Position numbers and translations under genes: made by a program. The notes below the pieces were generated by a model that saw only the letters and a list, made by a program, of their open reading frames with translations, was not told the origin of the DNA and did not search any database. This document shows positions 9,046 to 17,418 of a stretch of DNA of 64,000 nucleotides, one piece after another. Every line of letters starts with the position of its first letter. Positions within the stretch are counted from its first letter, which is position 1. The stretch spans positions 744,001 through 808,000 of the forward strand of contig NZ_RBXA01000001.1 of assembly GCF_003634755.1 (NCBI RefSeq), read 5' to 3'. This stretch comes from Flavobacterium limicola (GTDB lineage Bacteria; Bacteroidota; Bacteroidia; Flavobacteriales; Flavobacteriaceae).

Positions 9046-9405
9046 TTATTTTTTCAACACTAAAGCACTTCCGTAAAAGGCAATTCCATCCCAACCGGTT
9101 TTCATGAAATTGCGGATGTTTTGATGATCAGTTCCGTTTGGATTTTGTAAAACATCTTCGTAATAATAGGCTCCAAAACAGGCTAATGTTTCTGCTTCTG
9201 ATAAGTTTTGAATTTCGGCGAACGAAAATAATTTGCAAGATCCTGAATTTTCTCCTGCTGCATTGTGTTGCAAACCATTCTCGAATGCTGTAGGTGTAAA
9301 GTCGTAGTTTTCTTCGATAGTAGCAATGGTTTCCGAAAATACTATTGTTTCAGGTGTTTGTTTTAATTTCTCTAAGAAAGCGGCTATAGTCATATTGATT
9401 TTCAT
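9046..9405 (-). CDS. HopJ type III effector family protein
   Basis: A 119-residue protein matching the HopJ family (PF08888) by its N-Y-D-F-T-P-T-A-F-x-N-G and G-S-C-K-L-F-S-F-A motifs and the A-C-F-G-A-Y-Y-Y-E-D-V stretch. The name comes from a Pseudomonas syringae protein, but the family is widespread in bacteria without type III secretion, and no such system is here. The function is unknown; probably cytosolic. Its start codon overlaps the end of the amine oxidase gene by 4 bp, so it is translationally coupled to it. Confidence 0.85.
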   Translation of the reverse strand: MKINMTIAAFLEKLKQTPETIVFSETIATIEENYDFTPTAFENGLQHNAAGENSGSCKLFSFAEIQNLSEAETLACFGAYYYEDVLQNPNGTDHQNIRNFMKTGWDGIAFYGSALVLKK

Positions 9406-10472
9406 TGTTTAGAATTGTGAGGCAATTGTGAGGCAATTGTTTTCGCGGCAAAAATAGCGCCATCCATATAACCAGGGTTTTGAGTGGCAGTTTCTGCTCC
9501 GGAAACATATAATTTATCGTTTAGCAATGGTGTTTTGAAAAGGGAATGTCCGTTGTTTTGGTGCGCTAATACGAGTTGTTCATACGGCTGAAATGTAAGC
9601 GGTTCTTCCCTCCAAACGTTCTCGTAATAGGCTACATAATCCGAAGCTTCTGGTCCAAAGAAAGCCGTTAGTTGCGCTATTACTTTTTCTTTGCGCTCTT
9701 CAAAAGACAGGACTGCGGTTCCTCCGTTTAGGAAACCTTTTAATGCAAAACCGGAATTATTAGCAGTGCTGTGATCATACATTTCCTGAATAATACTGGC
9801 TTGGCTGAATAAGGTTCCAGAATAATTATTCTGTTTCCAAAAAGGAGTTTTATATTCCACAGCGAATTTTATAGATTCGCCCATCCAAGTATGCGTTTTC
9901 GTGGCTAGTTGTGTGAAATTATCGGGTAATTTGGGTTCAAAAATCACCGAGTTTACAAACAAATTGGGTGGGATAGTGCTGATTACTTTATCGGCTGAAT
10001 AAGTGTTTCCGCTTGAATCCGTTACTATTAATTGATTATTTTGCTCTTTTATTGCGACTATTTTGGTTTGTGTTTTAATATTTTGCATCCCAATTTCAGA
10101 AGTTAATTTCTCAATTAGTGTTGCTGTTCCGCCCTCAATGCGAAAAGAAGGTTCTTCAGAATCTGATATTTCAAATTTCTGTGGCGGCACAAAAGACATC
10201 GTTTCAAATAATGAAATGCCTTTTGTATGTTGTCTAAAATAAGGGAGTTCTAAAGTTTGAAGTACCTCCAGAAGATGGCGGTGTTGGTTTCCAAACCAAG
10301 TCGCACCCATTTCCATCGTGACAGCTGTTGCCCCTGTTATGGTTTTTATGCGGCCTCCAATTCTGGTATTAGCCTCCAATATCAGAACTTCTATTCCTTT
10401 TTTTTGAAGTAAAAAAGCAGTGTAGAGTCCACAAAGTCCCGCACCGATTACAATAATTTTTTCCTTTTTCAT
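9402..10472 (-). CDS. FAD-dependent amine oxidase family protein
   Basis: A 356-residue flavoprotein. FAD binding is shown by G10-A-G12-L-C-G15, by the acidic E in L-E-A-N followed by the G-G-R-I motif typical of the monoamine oxidase/phytoene desaturase group, and by a C-terminal G-A-E-T-A...G-Y-M-D-G-A flavin motif. It is shorter than most monoamine oxidases (about 450). The substrate is unknown. Sits 2 bp downstream of rsmI and overlaps the HopJ-family gene, giving a three-gene minus-strand unit. Confidence 0.82.
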   Translation of the reverse strand: MKKEKIIVIGAGLCGLYTAFLLQKKGIEVLILEANTRIGGRIKTITGATAVTMEMGATWFGNQHRHLLEVLQTLELPYFRQHTKGISLFETMSFVPPQKFEISDSEEPSFRIEGGTATLIEKLTSEIGMQNIKTQTKIVAIKEQNNQLIVTDSSGNTYSADKVISTIPPNLFVNSVIFEPKLPDNFTQLATKTHTWMGESIKFAVEYKTPFWKQNNYSGTLFSQASIIQEMYDHSTANNSGFALKGFLNGGTAVLSFEERKEKVIAQLTAFFGPEASDYVAYYENVWREEPLTFQPYEQLVLAHQNNGHSLFKTPLLNDKLYVSGAETATQNPGYMDGAIFAAKTIASQLPHNSKQ

Positions 10473-10474
10473 GA

Positions 10475-11188
10475 TTATTCTTCAGCTGCGAATTTAGATT
10501 TTTTAGGCTCTTTTGTTACCGGTTTTCCACCTACAACCACAACAATTTCTCCTCTTGGAGCTATTTTTTCAAAATGAGTCAAAACTTCTCGTACTGTTCC
10601 TCGAACATTTTCTTCATGTAGTTTGGATAATTCTCTACAAACACAAATCGGTCTGTCTTCACCAAAATAAGTAATGAATTCTGCTAAAGTTTTTAGTAAT
10701 TTGTGCGGTGAAACATACAAAATCATTGTTCTTGTTTCTTCGGCTAAGGCCAAATAACGGGTTTGTTTTCCTTTTTTGTCAGGCAAAAAACCTTCGAATA
10801 CAAATTTATCATTGGGCAAGCCACTGTTTACTAATGCAGGTACAAATGCTGTTGCTCCAGGCAAACATTCTACTTCAACTCCATTTTCAACACAAGCGCG
10901 GGTTAATAAAAAGCCTGGGTCCGAAATAGCAGGTGTCCCTGCATCCGAGATTAATGCGATATTTTCTCCAGCTTTTAAACGAGAAATTAAATTCTCAACG
11001 GTTTTGTGTTCGTTGTGCATGTGATGGCTGTACATGTGGGTGCCAATTTCGAAATGCTTTAACAATTTTCCACTCGTACGCGTATCTTCAGCGAGAATCA
11101 AATCGACTTCCTTAAGAATCCGAATGGCTCGAAAAGTCATGTCTTCAAGATTGCCAATAGGCGTAGGAACGATGTATAATTTTGACAT
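10475..11188 (-). CDS. rsmI: 16S rRNA (cytidine(1402)-2'-O)-methyltransferase
   Basis: A 237-residue tetrapyrrole-methylase-fold enzyme that methylates the ribose of C1402 in the decoding centre. The N terminus Y-I-V-P-T-P-I-G-N-L-x-D, the L-A-E-D-T-R stretch, the SAM-binding I-S-D-A-G-T-P-x-I-S-D-P-G motif and P-G-A-T-A are all diagnostic. The open frame starts at 11209, but ATG 11188 (M-S-K-L-Y-I-V-P-T) matches the family start. Confidence 0.95.
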   Translation of the reverse strand: MSKLYIVPTPIGNLEDMTFRAIRILKEVDLILAEDTRTSGKLLKHFEIGTHMYSHHMHNEHKTVENLISRLKAGENIALISDAGTPAISDPGFLLTRACVENGVEVECLPGATAFVPALVNSGLPNDKFVFEGFLPDKKGKQTRYLALAEETRTMILYVSPHKLLKTLAEFITYFGEDRPICVCRELSKLHEENVRGTVREVLTHFEKIAPRGEIVVVVGGKPVTKEPKKSKFAAEE

Positions 11189-11266
11189 AGATAAAATAAT
11201 TAAATACAAATTTTATAGAAAATCTGTATTTGTTCAAATGTATATTCAGAAAAAGTTACAAGAAAG

Positions 11267-12316
11267 TTACAAGAATTTTTTCTCTATAATATCCATGAAA
11301 CGTTCCTCATAATCTTGTTTTCCTTCCCAATTGTTGTAATCTGGTTTTACCATTTCCTGTACAAAATCGCGTGTTTCATAGAAGGTGTCAAACGTGATAA
11401 GTTGGCTTAAAACACGGTTGTAATCCTCGCTGCTGTTTCCAAAAAGATGTTTTATAAAGGCCAAACGATCATTCAAATCGATGTTGATTCCTTTGGCTAA
11501 TTTATCGTTCAAAGAAACTGTTTTTGGCTCCGCTTTTTCAGCAGATTCTGCTGAAACATTATCTAATTTTGGCTCTTCAGCAGGTAACACTTCTTTTGGA
11601 GTTTCAATAACTATTGCAGTGGGAATATTATCGACTTGCTGTTTTTTTACAAAAAGTGTATCGTGGTAATTGCCACCTAATAAATCTTCAAAAGAGATTT
11701 GTACGGCTTCTGTTTTCTTTGGTATTTCCAGCTCGGCCTGCACTTCTTTTTCCTGTGATAATTCGAAAGCAGGTTCAAAAGGCGCTTCAGGCTCAACTGT
11801 TTCTTCTTCTATTTCCATTTCTGTGCTCGCAACTATTTCTCGTTCTACCACAGTTTCTTCCTCTTCCTCGCTCGCGTCAATTACCTCTTCTGTTTGTTCC
11901 AAAGGCATTTCACTTGCATCTTCATCTACAGATTCCTCAGTTGCCGTTTCTTCTTCATCGACAGCACTTTCTTCTTCTGTTGTAATAGCTTCTTCTTCCG
12001 GTGAAGCAGTTGTTTCTTCGGTTTTTTTCAAAGTCGTTTCAGTAACTTCTTCTACAACAGTTTCTTCAATTAAAGCTTCTGCTTCCTGTTGAGCCGACTC
12101 ACTTGTATCAAAAATAGATTCTATTTCTTTGCTGATTTCCGTTATACCAATAGTTGGTTTTGCTTCACTAAAATGTTCGTCCACAAATCGTAAGACAGAA
12201 AGTTTTTCATATAACTTCTGCGTTTCCAGATATAATTGATTGATATCAGATTTATTTTTTAGCTGTAATATTCTGTGTGCAATGCTGATTAAATCGGCTT
12301 CCAGTTTTTTTTTCAT
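11267..12316 (-). CDS. Conserved hypothetical acidic protein
   Basis: A 349-residue protein in three parts. An N-terminal helical region (about 1-70) is predicted to form coiled coil. A very acidic, low-complexity middle (about 75-200) is dominated by Glu, Thr and Val. A conserved-looking C-terminal domain (about 265-349, N-D-R-L-A-F-I-K-H-L-F to the end) is rich in aromatic and charged residues. No signal peptide or membrane segment. I recognise it only as a flavobacterial conserved hypothetical. The skewed codon content creates long spurious open frames on the opposite strand. Confidence 0.75.
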   Translation of the reverse strand: MKKKLEADLISIAHRILQLKNKSDINQLYLETQKLYEKLSVLRFVDEHFSEAKPTIGITEISKEIESIFDTSESAQQEAEALIEETVVEEVTETTLKKTEETTASPEEEAITTEEESAVDEEETATEESVDEDASEMPLEQTEEVIDASEEEEETVVEREIVASTEMEIEEETVEPEAPFEPAFELSQEKEVQAELEIPKKTEAVQISFEDLLGGNYHDTLFVKKQQVDNIPTAIVIETPKEVLPAEEPKLDNVSAESAEKAEPKTVSLNDKLAKGINIDLNDRLAFIKHLFGNSSEDYNRVLSQLITFDTFYETRDFVQEMVKPDYNNWEGKQDYEERFMDIIEKKFL

Positions 12317-12457
12317 GACTGTTGAAATTATAGGGTGTTAGGCGGGGCTTTTTTGATGCGTTTTTATCATATCTTTTTATCCTCCCCAGAAAAGGGATTC
12401 TTTGTATCGCGATTTTTATTTTTTTAAATAAGTGCTCGCGAATCTCCGATTTGATAT

Positions 12458-12497
12458 AAATTTTATACTTTTGAAACGACGTAAAAGTATAAAATTT
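12458..12497. promoter_or_regulatory. Palindromic promoter region upstream of tdk
   Basis: A perfect 15-bp inverted repeat (AAATTTTATACTTTT / AAAAGTATAAAATTT, 10-nt loop) contains TACTTTTG at 12466-12473, a match to TAnnTTTG directed towards tdk. The opposite strand carries the near match TACTTTTA directed towards the acidic protein gene. It may be a divergent promoter or operator; the palindrome suggests a dimeric regulator, but none is identified. Confidence 0.45.
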
Positions 12498-12562
12498 TTA
12501 AGTCGGTTTGTCTATTACAAAGTAATAAAAACTATTCATTTTTTAAGTCAGAAAAATACAAA

Positions 12563-13156
12563 ATGTTTCTCGAAAATACAGTAAATCATAAAGAACAATT
12601 TGGTTGGATTGAAGTCATTTGTGGCTCCATGTTTTCGGGTAAAACCGAAGAATTGATCCGTCGTTTGAAAAGAGCGCAGTTTGCCAAGCAAAAAGTCGAA
12701 ATTTTTAAACCGGCAATAGATACGCGCTATGATGATGAAATGGTGGTGTCACATGATGCTAACGAAATCCGTTCCACGCCTGTTCCTGCTGCCGCAAATA
12801 TTGCTATTTTGGCGCAAGGTTGTGATGTTGTAGGCATTGACGAAGCACAGTTTTTTGATGACGAAATTGTCAAAATTTGTAATGATTTGGCGAATCAGGG
12901 AATTCGGGTAATTGTTGCCGGATTAGATATGGATTTCAAGGGAAATCCTTTTGGTCCCATGCCCGCATTAATGGCAACTGCCGAATATGTGACCAAAGTG
13001 CACGCTGTATGCACCCGCACCGGAAATCTTGCCAATTACAGTTTCCGAAAAACCGACAATGACAAACTCGTTATGTTAGGAGAAACAGAAGAATACGAAC
13101 CGTTGAGTCGTGCCGCGTATTATCATGCGATGAAAAAAGATCAGGAGGGAAAATAA
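12563..13156 (+). CDS. tdk: Thymidine kinase
   Basis: A 197-residue type II thymidine kinase of pyrimidine salvage. The P-loop is G21-S-M-F-S-G-K-T28, the Walker B-like D-E-A-Q-F-F-D lies at 93-99, and the C-terminal substrate lasso contains Y-S-F-R-K and E-E-Y-E-P-L. Of the zinc-binding cysteines typical of the family only one (A-V-C-T-R-T-G) is seen here, as in other Bacteroidetes versions, so the structural zinc site seems degenerate. Monocistronic, followed by a strong terminator. Confidence 0.93.
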   Translation: MFLENTVNHKEQFGWIEVICGSMFSGKTEELIRRLKRAQFAKQKVEIFKPAIDTRYDDEMVVSHDANEIRSTPVPAAANIAILAQGCDVVGIDEAQFFDDEIVKICNDLANQGIRVIVAGLDMDFKGNPFGPMPALMATAEYVTKVHAVCTRTGNLANYSFRKTDNDKLVMLGETEEYEPLSRAAYYHAMKKDQEGK

Positions 13157-13219
13157 ATCCTCTCCCTAAGCCCTCTCCAAAGGAGAGGGAGCCGGAACTG
13201 GATTGAAATACAAAGTTTT

Positions 13220-13272
13220 GAAAAAGAAAAACCCTTTCAGAGTTCTAAACTTCGAAAGGGTTTTTCTTTTTC
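13220..13272. terminator. Bidirectional terminator between tdk and the TA pair
   Basis: GAAAAAGAAAAACCCTTTC (13220-13238) pairs without mismatch with GAAAGGGTTTTTCTTTTTC (13254-13272). The A/T-rich outer arms serve transcripts from both sides. Confidence 0.88.
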
Positions 13273-13283
13273 TTTTGAAATGG

Positions 13284-13580
13284 TTATAGTTCAATCTGAA
13301 TTTTTACTTTTCCACCGAATCCTTTTTCTACAATATCGTACAAGGTTTTTAGCGTGAGGTTACTTCCGTTATTCTCGATTTTTGAAATATATTCTCTTTT
13401 TTTATCCACAAGTTCTGCAAGTTCTGTTTGCGTTAAGTTTTTTTCTAAACGTGCTTTTTTTAATAGTAAACCAATTTTAAATCCTTCAAAGTCTCTTTCA
13501 AGTTCATCACGTCTTTCTGTTCCTTTTTCTCCGTAAACACTATCTTTAATTTCTTTCCAGCTTTTAGTTTCCATTTTCAT
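13284..13580 (-). CDS. HTH-type antitoxin (XRE/HigA-like)
   Basis: A 98-residue protein with a helix-turn-helix XRE domain in its second half: K-A-R-L-E-K-N-L-T-Q-T-E-L-A-E-L then K-R-E-Y-I-S-K-I-E-N. It should neutralise the toxin encoded just upstream and repress the pair's promoter. Its start overlaps the toxin stop by 17 bp, and the toxin-first order is the HigBA arrangement. Confidence 0.85.
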   Translation of the reverse strand: MKMETKSWKEIKDSVYGEKGTERRDELERDFEGFKIGLLLKKARLEKNLTQTELAELVDKKREYISKIENNGSNLTLKTLYDIVEKGFGGKVKIQIEL

Positions 13581-13917
13581 TTGATTTTTCTTGATAATAT
13601 TGTTTCATTAAACGCAGGGCTTTATCAATCTCAATTTTAGGCGTTTTCTGCGTTTTCTTTTGAAAGCCGTTTAGCAAAATAACAAGCCTTCCATTGTCAA
13701 AAAAACAAAAAACTCTCCAAATGTTTGAAGCCAATTGTATTCTTGCTTCATAAAGTCCATTTGTTCCTTCCATTGATTTTAAATAATTGGATGGAACTCT
13801 TTCAAGGGTTTCTATGGCTTCAATAATCTTAAAGATTTTATCCTGAACTTTTTTTGGTTGTTCAAGAAGAAAATCTTCAAAGTAATTTTTATACGCAATG
13901 ACTTCCCGTAAATTCAT
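13564..13917 (-). CDS. RelE/HigB-type toxin (Gp49-like, DUF891)
   Basis: A 117-residue basic protein with the phage-Gp49/HigB pattern: the E-A-R-I-Q-L-A-S-N-I-W-R-V-F-C-F-F core followed by L-N-G-F-Q-K-K-T-Q-K-T-P. Members are ribosome-dependent mRNA interferases. Translation of the antitoxin is coupled through a 17-bp overlap. The upstream region (13918-14158) holds no gene; it carries a conserved motif at 14040-14065 shared with the island lipoprotein, and a terminator. Confidence 0.85.
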   Translation of the reverse strand: MNLREVIAYKNYFEDFLLEQPKKVQDKIFKIIEAIETLERVPSNYLKSMEGTNGLYEARIQLASNIWRVFCFFDNGRLVILLNGFQKKTQKTPKIEIDKALRLMKQYYQEKSNENGN

Positions 13918-14039
13918 TTCAAAGGTAATTTAAAAGTTACTAAAAACCAATTTTTTCAATGTGATTTAGTTAGTATAACGTTAATGACTTGTCTTTTTTC
14001 AAACTTCCAATCTGCAAGGTCAATCTATTTAACTCCTTA

Positions 14040-14065
14040 TACAATACCCACATTTAGTGATATTT
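14040..14065 (-). repeat. Short conserved motif upstream of the TA pair
   Basis: The minus strand reads AAATATCACTAAATGTGGGT followed by ATTGTA. A copy with three differences lies at 33763-33788, upstream of the phase-variable lipoprotein. Both are on the minus strand and precede accessory genes. It may be a promoter or the end of a mobile element; the function is unknown. Confidence 0.5.
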
Positions 14066-14095
14066 AATTTGATATAAGAATAAAATTTACTCCAT

Positions 14096-14137
14096 AAAAA
14101 AAGGAGGAATTTGTTTCAAAACAAATTCCCCCTTTTT
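14096..14137 (-). terminator. rpoN terminator
   Basis: A GGGGGAATTTGT...ACAAATTCCTCC stem on the minus strand is followed by a run of T residues, 22 bp after the rpoN stop codon. Confidence 0.8.
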
Positions 14138-14158
14138 AATATTTCTAAATCAACAATC

Positions 14159-15625
14159 TTACATCTTCTTTCTCATTCTCGCTACCGGAATATCAAGTTG
14201 TTCCCTGTATTTTGCAATCGTTCTTCTGGCGATTGGATAGCCTTTTTCTTTAAGGATTTCGGCCAGTTGATCGTCCGGAAGTGGTTTTTTCTTGTCTTCT
14301 TCCTCAATGGTGTTCTGAAGGATTTTTTTAATTTCCAGTGTAGAAACATCTTCGCCTTGGTCATTTTTCATTGATTCCGAGAAGAATTCTTTAATCAGTT
14401 TCGTGCCATAAGGCGTTTCTACATACTTGCTGTTCGCAACACGTGAAATTGTAGAAATATCAAGACCTACCATATCAGCAATATCTTTCAGAATCATCGG
14501 TTTCAACTTGGTTTCATCACCGTCCAGAAAATATTCTTCTTGATAATGCATAATCGCATTCATAGTTACAAAAAGCGTTTCCTGACGTTGGCGTATCGCA
14601 TCGATAAACCATTTAGCCGAATCTAATTTTTGTTTGATAAACTGCACTGCATCTTTTTGCTGCGCTGATTTATCACGAGAATCCTTATATGTTTGCATCA
14701 TTTCCTGATAATCTTTGGAAACATGTAGGGAAGGAGCATTTCGTCCGTTTAAGGTCAATTCCAGTTCACCGTCCACAATTCTGATGGCGAAATCAGGAAC
14801 CACATTTTCAGTTACTTTGTTGTTTCCAGTAAAAGATCCGCCTGGTTTTGGATTCAGTTTTTCTATTTCGTGAATGGCTTTTTTCAGTTGCTCATTCGAA
14901 ACATTGTATTTTTGTAACAGTTTATCGTAATGTTTTTTGGTAAAAGCATCAAACTGATTTTCGATAATATCAGTAGCTAATTCCACATATTCTGTTGGTG
15001 TTTTGTGTTTCAATTGCAACAATAAACATTCCTGTAAATCACGTGCTCCTACACCGGATGGTTCGAGTTCATGAATCACGTGCAACATTTTCTCCACCAT
15101 CTTTTCATCAGTGTAAATACCTTGTGTAAACGCCATGTCATCTACCATATCTGGAACGCTTCTTCGGATATAACCCATGTCATCAATACTTCCCACTAGA
15201 AATTCTGCAATTTCACGCTCCTCATCATTTAAAATAAAGGTGTTCAACTGATTTATTAAATCTTGGTGGAAACTTACTGGCGCTGCAAAAGGCGTTTCGC
15301 GATCATCGTCATCATCGCTGTAATTATTGGCCTGTGTTTTATAATCCGGTGTTTCGTCGTTGCTTAAATATTCGTCAATGTTGATGTCTTCTGCGTCAAT
15401 GCGCTCCGATTCGGCATCGTCATAATCGTCATAATCTTCGTTTTCGAACTCGTCCTTTTCATACTCATCTTCTTCTTTTCCGGCTTCCAAAGCTGGATTT
15501 TCGTTCATTTCTTCCAATAAACGTTGTTCGAAAGCTTGCGTAGGCAATTGAATTAACTTCATCAGCTGAATTTGCTGTGGAGATAATTTCTGTGATAACT
15601 TTAAATTTAAGAATTGCTTTAGCAT
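14159..15625 (-). CDS. rpoN: RNA polymerase sigma-54 factor
   Basis: A 488-residue sigma-54. Region I is Q/L-rich (L-S-P-Q-Q-I-Q-L-M-K-L-I-Q-L-P). Region II is a very acidic spacer at about 50-110. The core-binding domain follows (L-E-P-S-G-V-G-A-R-D-L-Q-E-C-L). The C-terminal RpoN box A-R-R-T-I-A-K-Y-R-E recognises -24 elements. All regions are intact. Sigma-54 needs AAA+ activators, and none is encoded in this window. asnS lies upstream with a hairpin between them. Confidence 0.97.
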   Translation of the reverse strand: MLKQFLNLKLSQKLSPQQIQLMKLIQLPTQAFEQRLLEEMNENPALEAGKEEDEYEKDEFENEDYDDYDDAESERIDAEDINIDEYLSNDETPDYKTQANNYSDDDDDRETPFAAPVSFHQDLINQLNTFILNDEEREIAEFLVGSIDDMGYIRRSVPDMVDDMAFTQGIYTDEKMVEKMLHVIHELEPSGVGARDLQECLLLQLKHKTPTEYVELATDIIENQFDAFTKKHYDKLLQKYNVSNEQLKKAIHEIEKLNPKPGGSFTGNNKVTENVVPDFAIRIVDGELELTLNGRNAPSLHVSKDYQEMMQTYKDSRDKSAQQKDAVQFIKQKLDSAKWFIDAIRQRQETLFVTMNAIMHYQEEYFLDGDETKLKPMILKDIADMVGLDISTISRVANSKYVETPYGTKLIKEFFSESMKNDQGEDVSTLEIKKILQNTIEEEDKKKPLPDDQLAEILKEKGYPIARRTIAKYREQLDIPVARMRKKM

Positions 15626-15647
15626 TTTTATTGTTTAAAAGTTTAAG

Positions 15648-15695
15648 GTTTAAAGTTTAAGGTTGCTGAACTTTCAACAACCTTAAACTTTAAAC
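15648..15695. terminator. Hairpin between asnS and rpoN
   Basis: GTTTAAAGTTTAAGGTTG (15648-15665) pairs perfectly with CAACCTTAAACTTTAAAC (15678-15695) around a 12-nt loop. It lies just past the asnS stop on the minus strand and may terminate or attenuate read-through into rpoN. Confidence 0.7.
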
Positions 15696-15708
15696 TTGAA
15701 ACAAATTT

Positions 15709-17145
15709 TTAGAATTCCGCATTCATTGGCGTTCTTGGGAAAGGAATTACGTCACGAATGTTTGTCATTCCTGTTACAAATAATACCAATCTTTCGAATC
15801 CAAGTCCAAAACCAGAGTGAACAGCTGAACCGAATCTTCGGGTATCAAGATACCACCATAATTCCTCTTCATCGATTCCTAAGGCTTTCATTTTTTCAAC
15901 CAAAACATCAAAACGTTCTTCTCTTTGAGAACCTCCCACGATTTCTCCAATTCCAGGGAAAAGGATATCCATCGCGCGAACTGTTTTTCCGTCTTCGTTC
16001 AAACGCATGTAAAATGCTTTAATATTTGCCGGGTAATCAAACAAGATTACCGGACATTTAAAGTGTTTTTCTACCAAGTAACGTTCGTGTTCCGATTGTA
16101 AATCAGCACCCCATTCGTTGATGATATAGTTGAATTTTTTCTTTTTATTTGGCGTACAATCTCTCAAAATGTCAATTGCTTCGGTGTATGAAACACGTTT
16201 GAAATTGTTTTCTAAAACAAAGTTTAATTTGTCAAGCAAAGCCATTTCGCTTCTTTCCGCAACTGGTTTTGATTTCTCTTCGTCCAATAATCGTGTTTCC
16301 AAGAATTTCAAATCCTCCGGACATTTGTCCATTGTATATTTGATTACATATTGAATAAAATCTTCAGCCAAGTCCATATTGTCATTCAAATCATTGAAAG
16401 CCACTTCTGGCTCAATCATCCAAAATTCTGCAAGGTGACGCGAAGTGTTCGAGTTTTCAGCTCTAAATGTTGGTCCAAAAGTATAAATTTGGCCCAAAGC
16501 CATCGCAAAAGTTTCTCCTTCTAATTGTCCCGAAACCGTTAAGTTCGTTTCTTTCCCGAAGAAATCTTCTTTGTAATTCACTTTTCCGTCTTCAGTTCTT
16601 GGTGTTCCGTCAAATGGCAAAGCGGTAACTTTAAACATTTCACCGGCACCTTCAGCATCCGATCCCGTAATGATTGGCGTATTTACATACACAAAACCTT
16701 TCTCTTGAAAATAGCTGTGAACGGCATACGACAATACCGAACGTACTCTCATAATAGCTCCAAACATATTGGTACGAACTCTTAAATGCGCATTTTCACG
16801 CAAGAAATCCAAGCTCGGTTTGTTTTTTGGTTGTATCGGAAATTTCTCTGCATCTGAATCTCCAAGGATTTCCAGTTTAGCCACCTGAATTTCAAATTTT
16901 TGTCCGGCACCTTTACTTTCCACCAAAGTCCCTGTTACAGATATTGCTGCTCCGGTAGTAATTCTCTTCAAAGTCTCGTCTGGCGTGTTCTCAAAATCGA
17001 CAACACATTGTATATTATCAATGGTCGAACCATCATTTAAGGCAATAAATTGATTGTTTCTAAAAGTTCTCACCCATCCTTTTGCATTTACTTCATGAAG
17101 CGTTTTTGTGCTGTTTAGTAAGTCTTTAACTTTTGTATGTCTCAT
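15709..17145 (-). CDS. asnS: Asparaginyl-tRNA synthetase
   Basis: A 478-residue class II aminoacyl-tRNA synthetase. An N-terminal OB-fold anticodon-binding domain covers about 10-110. The catalytic domain shows [11 protein letters not shown], motif 2 [11 protein letters not shown], and motif 3 G-F-G-L-G-F-E-R-L. The [10 protein letters not shown] signature fits AsnRS rather than AspRS. The frame is open to 17220, but ATG 17145 (M-R-H-T-K-V) gives the usual start and sits 45 bp after the TATATTTG promoter element. Confidence 0.96.
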   Translation of the reverse strand: MRHTKVKDLLNSTKTLHEVNAKGWVRTFRNNQFIALNDGSTIDNIQCVVDFENTPDETLKRITTGAAISVTGTLVESKGAGQKFEIQVAKLEILGDSDAEKFPIQPKNKPSLDFLRENAHLRVRTNMFGAIMRVRSVLSYAVHSYFQEKGFVYVNTPIITGSDAEGAGEMFKVTALPFDGTPRTEDGKVNYKEDFFGKETNLTVSGQLEGETFAMALGQIYTFGPTFRAENSNTSRHLAEFWMIEPEVAFNDLNDNMDLAEDFIQYVIKYTMDKCPEDLKFLETRLLDEEKSKPVAERSEMALLDKLNFVLENNFKRVSYTEAIDILRDCTPNKKKKFNYIINEWGADLQSEHERYLVEKHFKCPVILFDYPANIKAFYMRLNEDGKTVRAMDILFPGIGEIVGGSQREERFDVLVEKMKALGIDEEELWWYLDTRRFGSAVHSGFGLGFERLVLFVTGMTNIRDVIPFPRTPMNAEF

Positions 17146-17190
17146 TTTATGTATATAATTGATATTAAAAATTGTCTCGTGACTGAACTG

Positions 17191-17198
17191 CAAATATA
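17191..17198 (-). promoter_or_regulatory. -7 promoter element of asnS
   Basis: On the minus strand TATATTTG matches TAnnTTTG. It lies about 45 bp upstream of the chosen asnS start and downstream of the longer open frame's first codon, which supports the shorter start. Confidence 0.55.
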
Positions 17199-17238
17199 AA
17201 TGATTTGTTTGAAAAGTCATTGTAAGAAATAGGGTAAT

Positions 17239-17319
17239 CAGGAGCTATTTCCCGCTATTCGCTATATCTTTTACTTTTTAAAGAAAAAAGTAAAAGGATG
17301 CCGCTGTTATCAGGGCTAT
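17239..17319 (+). repeat. Dispersed palindromic repeat, copy 3
   Basis: CAGGAGCTATTTCCCGCTAT opens the element, with GCTATATCTTTT, an ACTTTTTA/AAAAAGT-type hairpin, and the end AAAAGGATGCCGCTGTTATC then AGGGCTA. It lies between asnS and the large T9SS protein gene. Confidence 0.78.
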
Positions 17320-17418
17320 GTTATGGTGGAATTGAGAAATCTCTAATTAATTAAAAATTGGACTTACTAAAGGTAATGGAAATTAAAGTTTAATTTTTAG
17401 CCTATTGTGCTTGTTGTT

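Noticed and set aside
9046..9405. Type III secretion effector
   Set aside because: The HopJ family name is historical. There is no secretion system here, and the gene is coupled to an amine oxidase gene.
11614..12092. Two long plus-strand ORFs (123 and 140 aa), Ser/Leu-rich
   Set aside because: They are antisense to the Glu-rich middle of the acidic protein; the biased codons remove stops on the other strand.
13284..13917. Part of a mobile island together with the frr element
   Set aside because: The TA pair is nearly 20 kb away. The shared 26-bp motif alone does not link them, and no duplicated ends were found around the TA pair.
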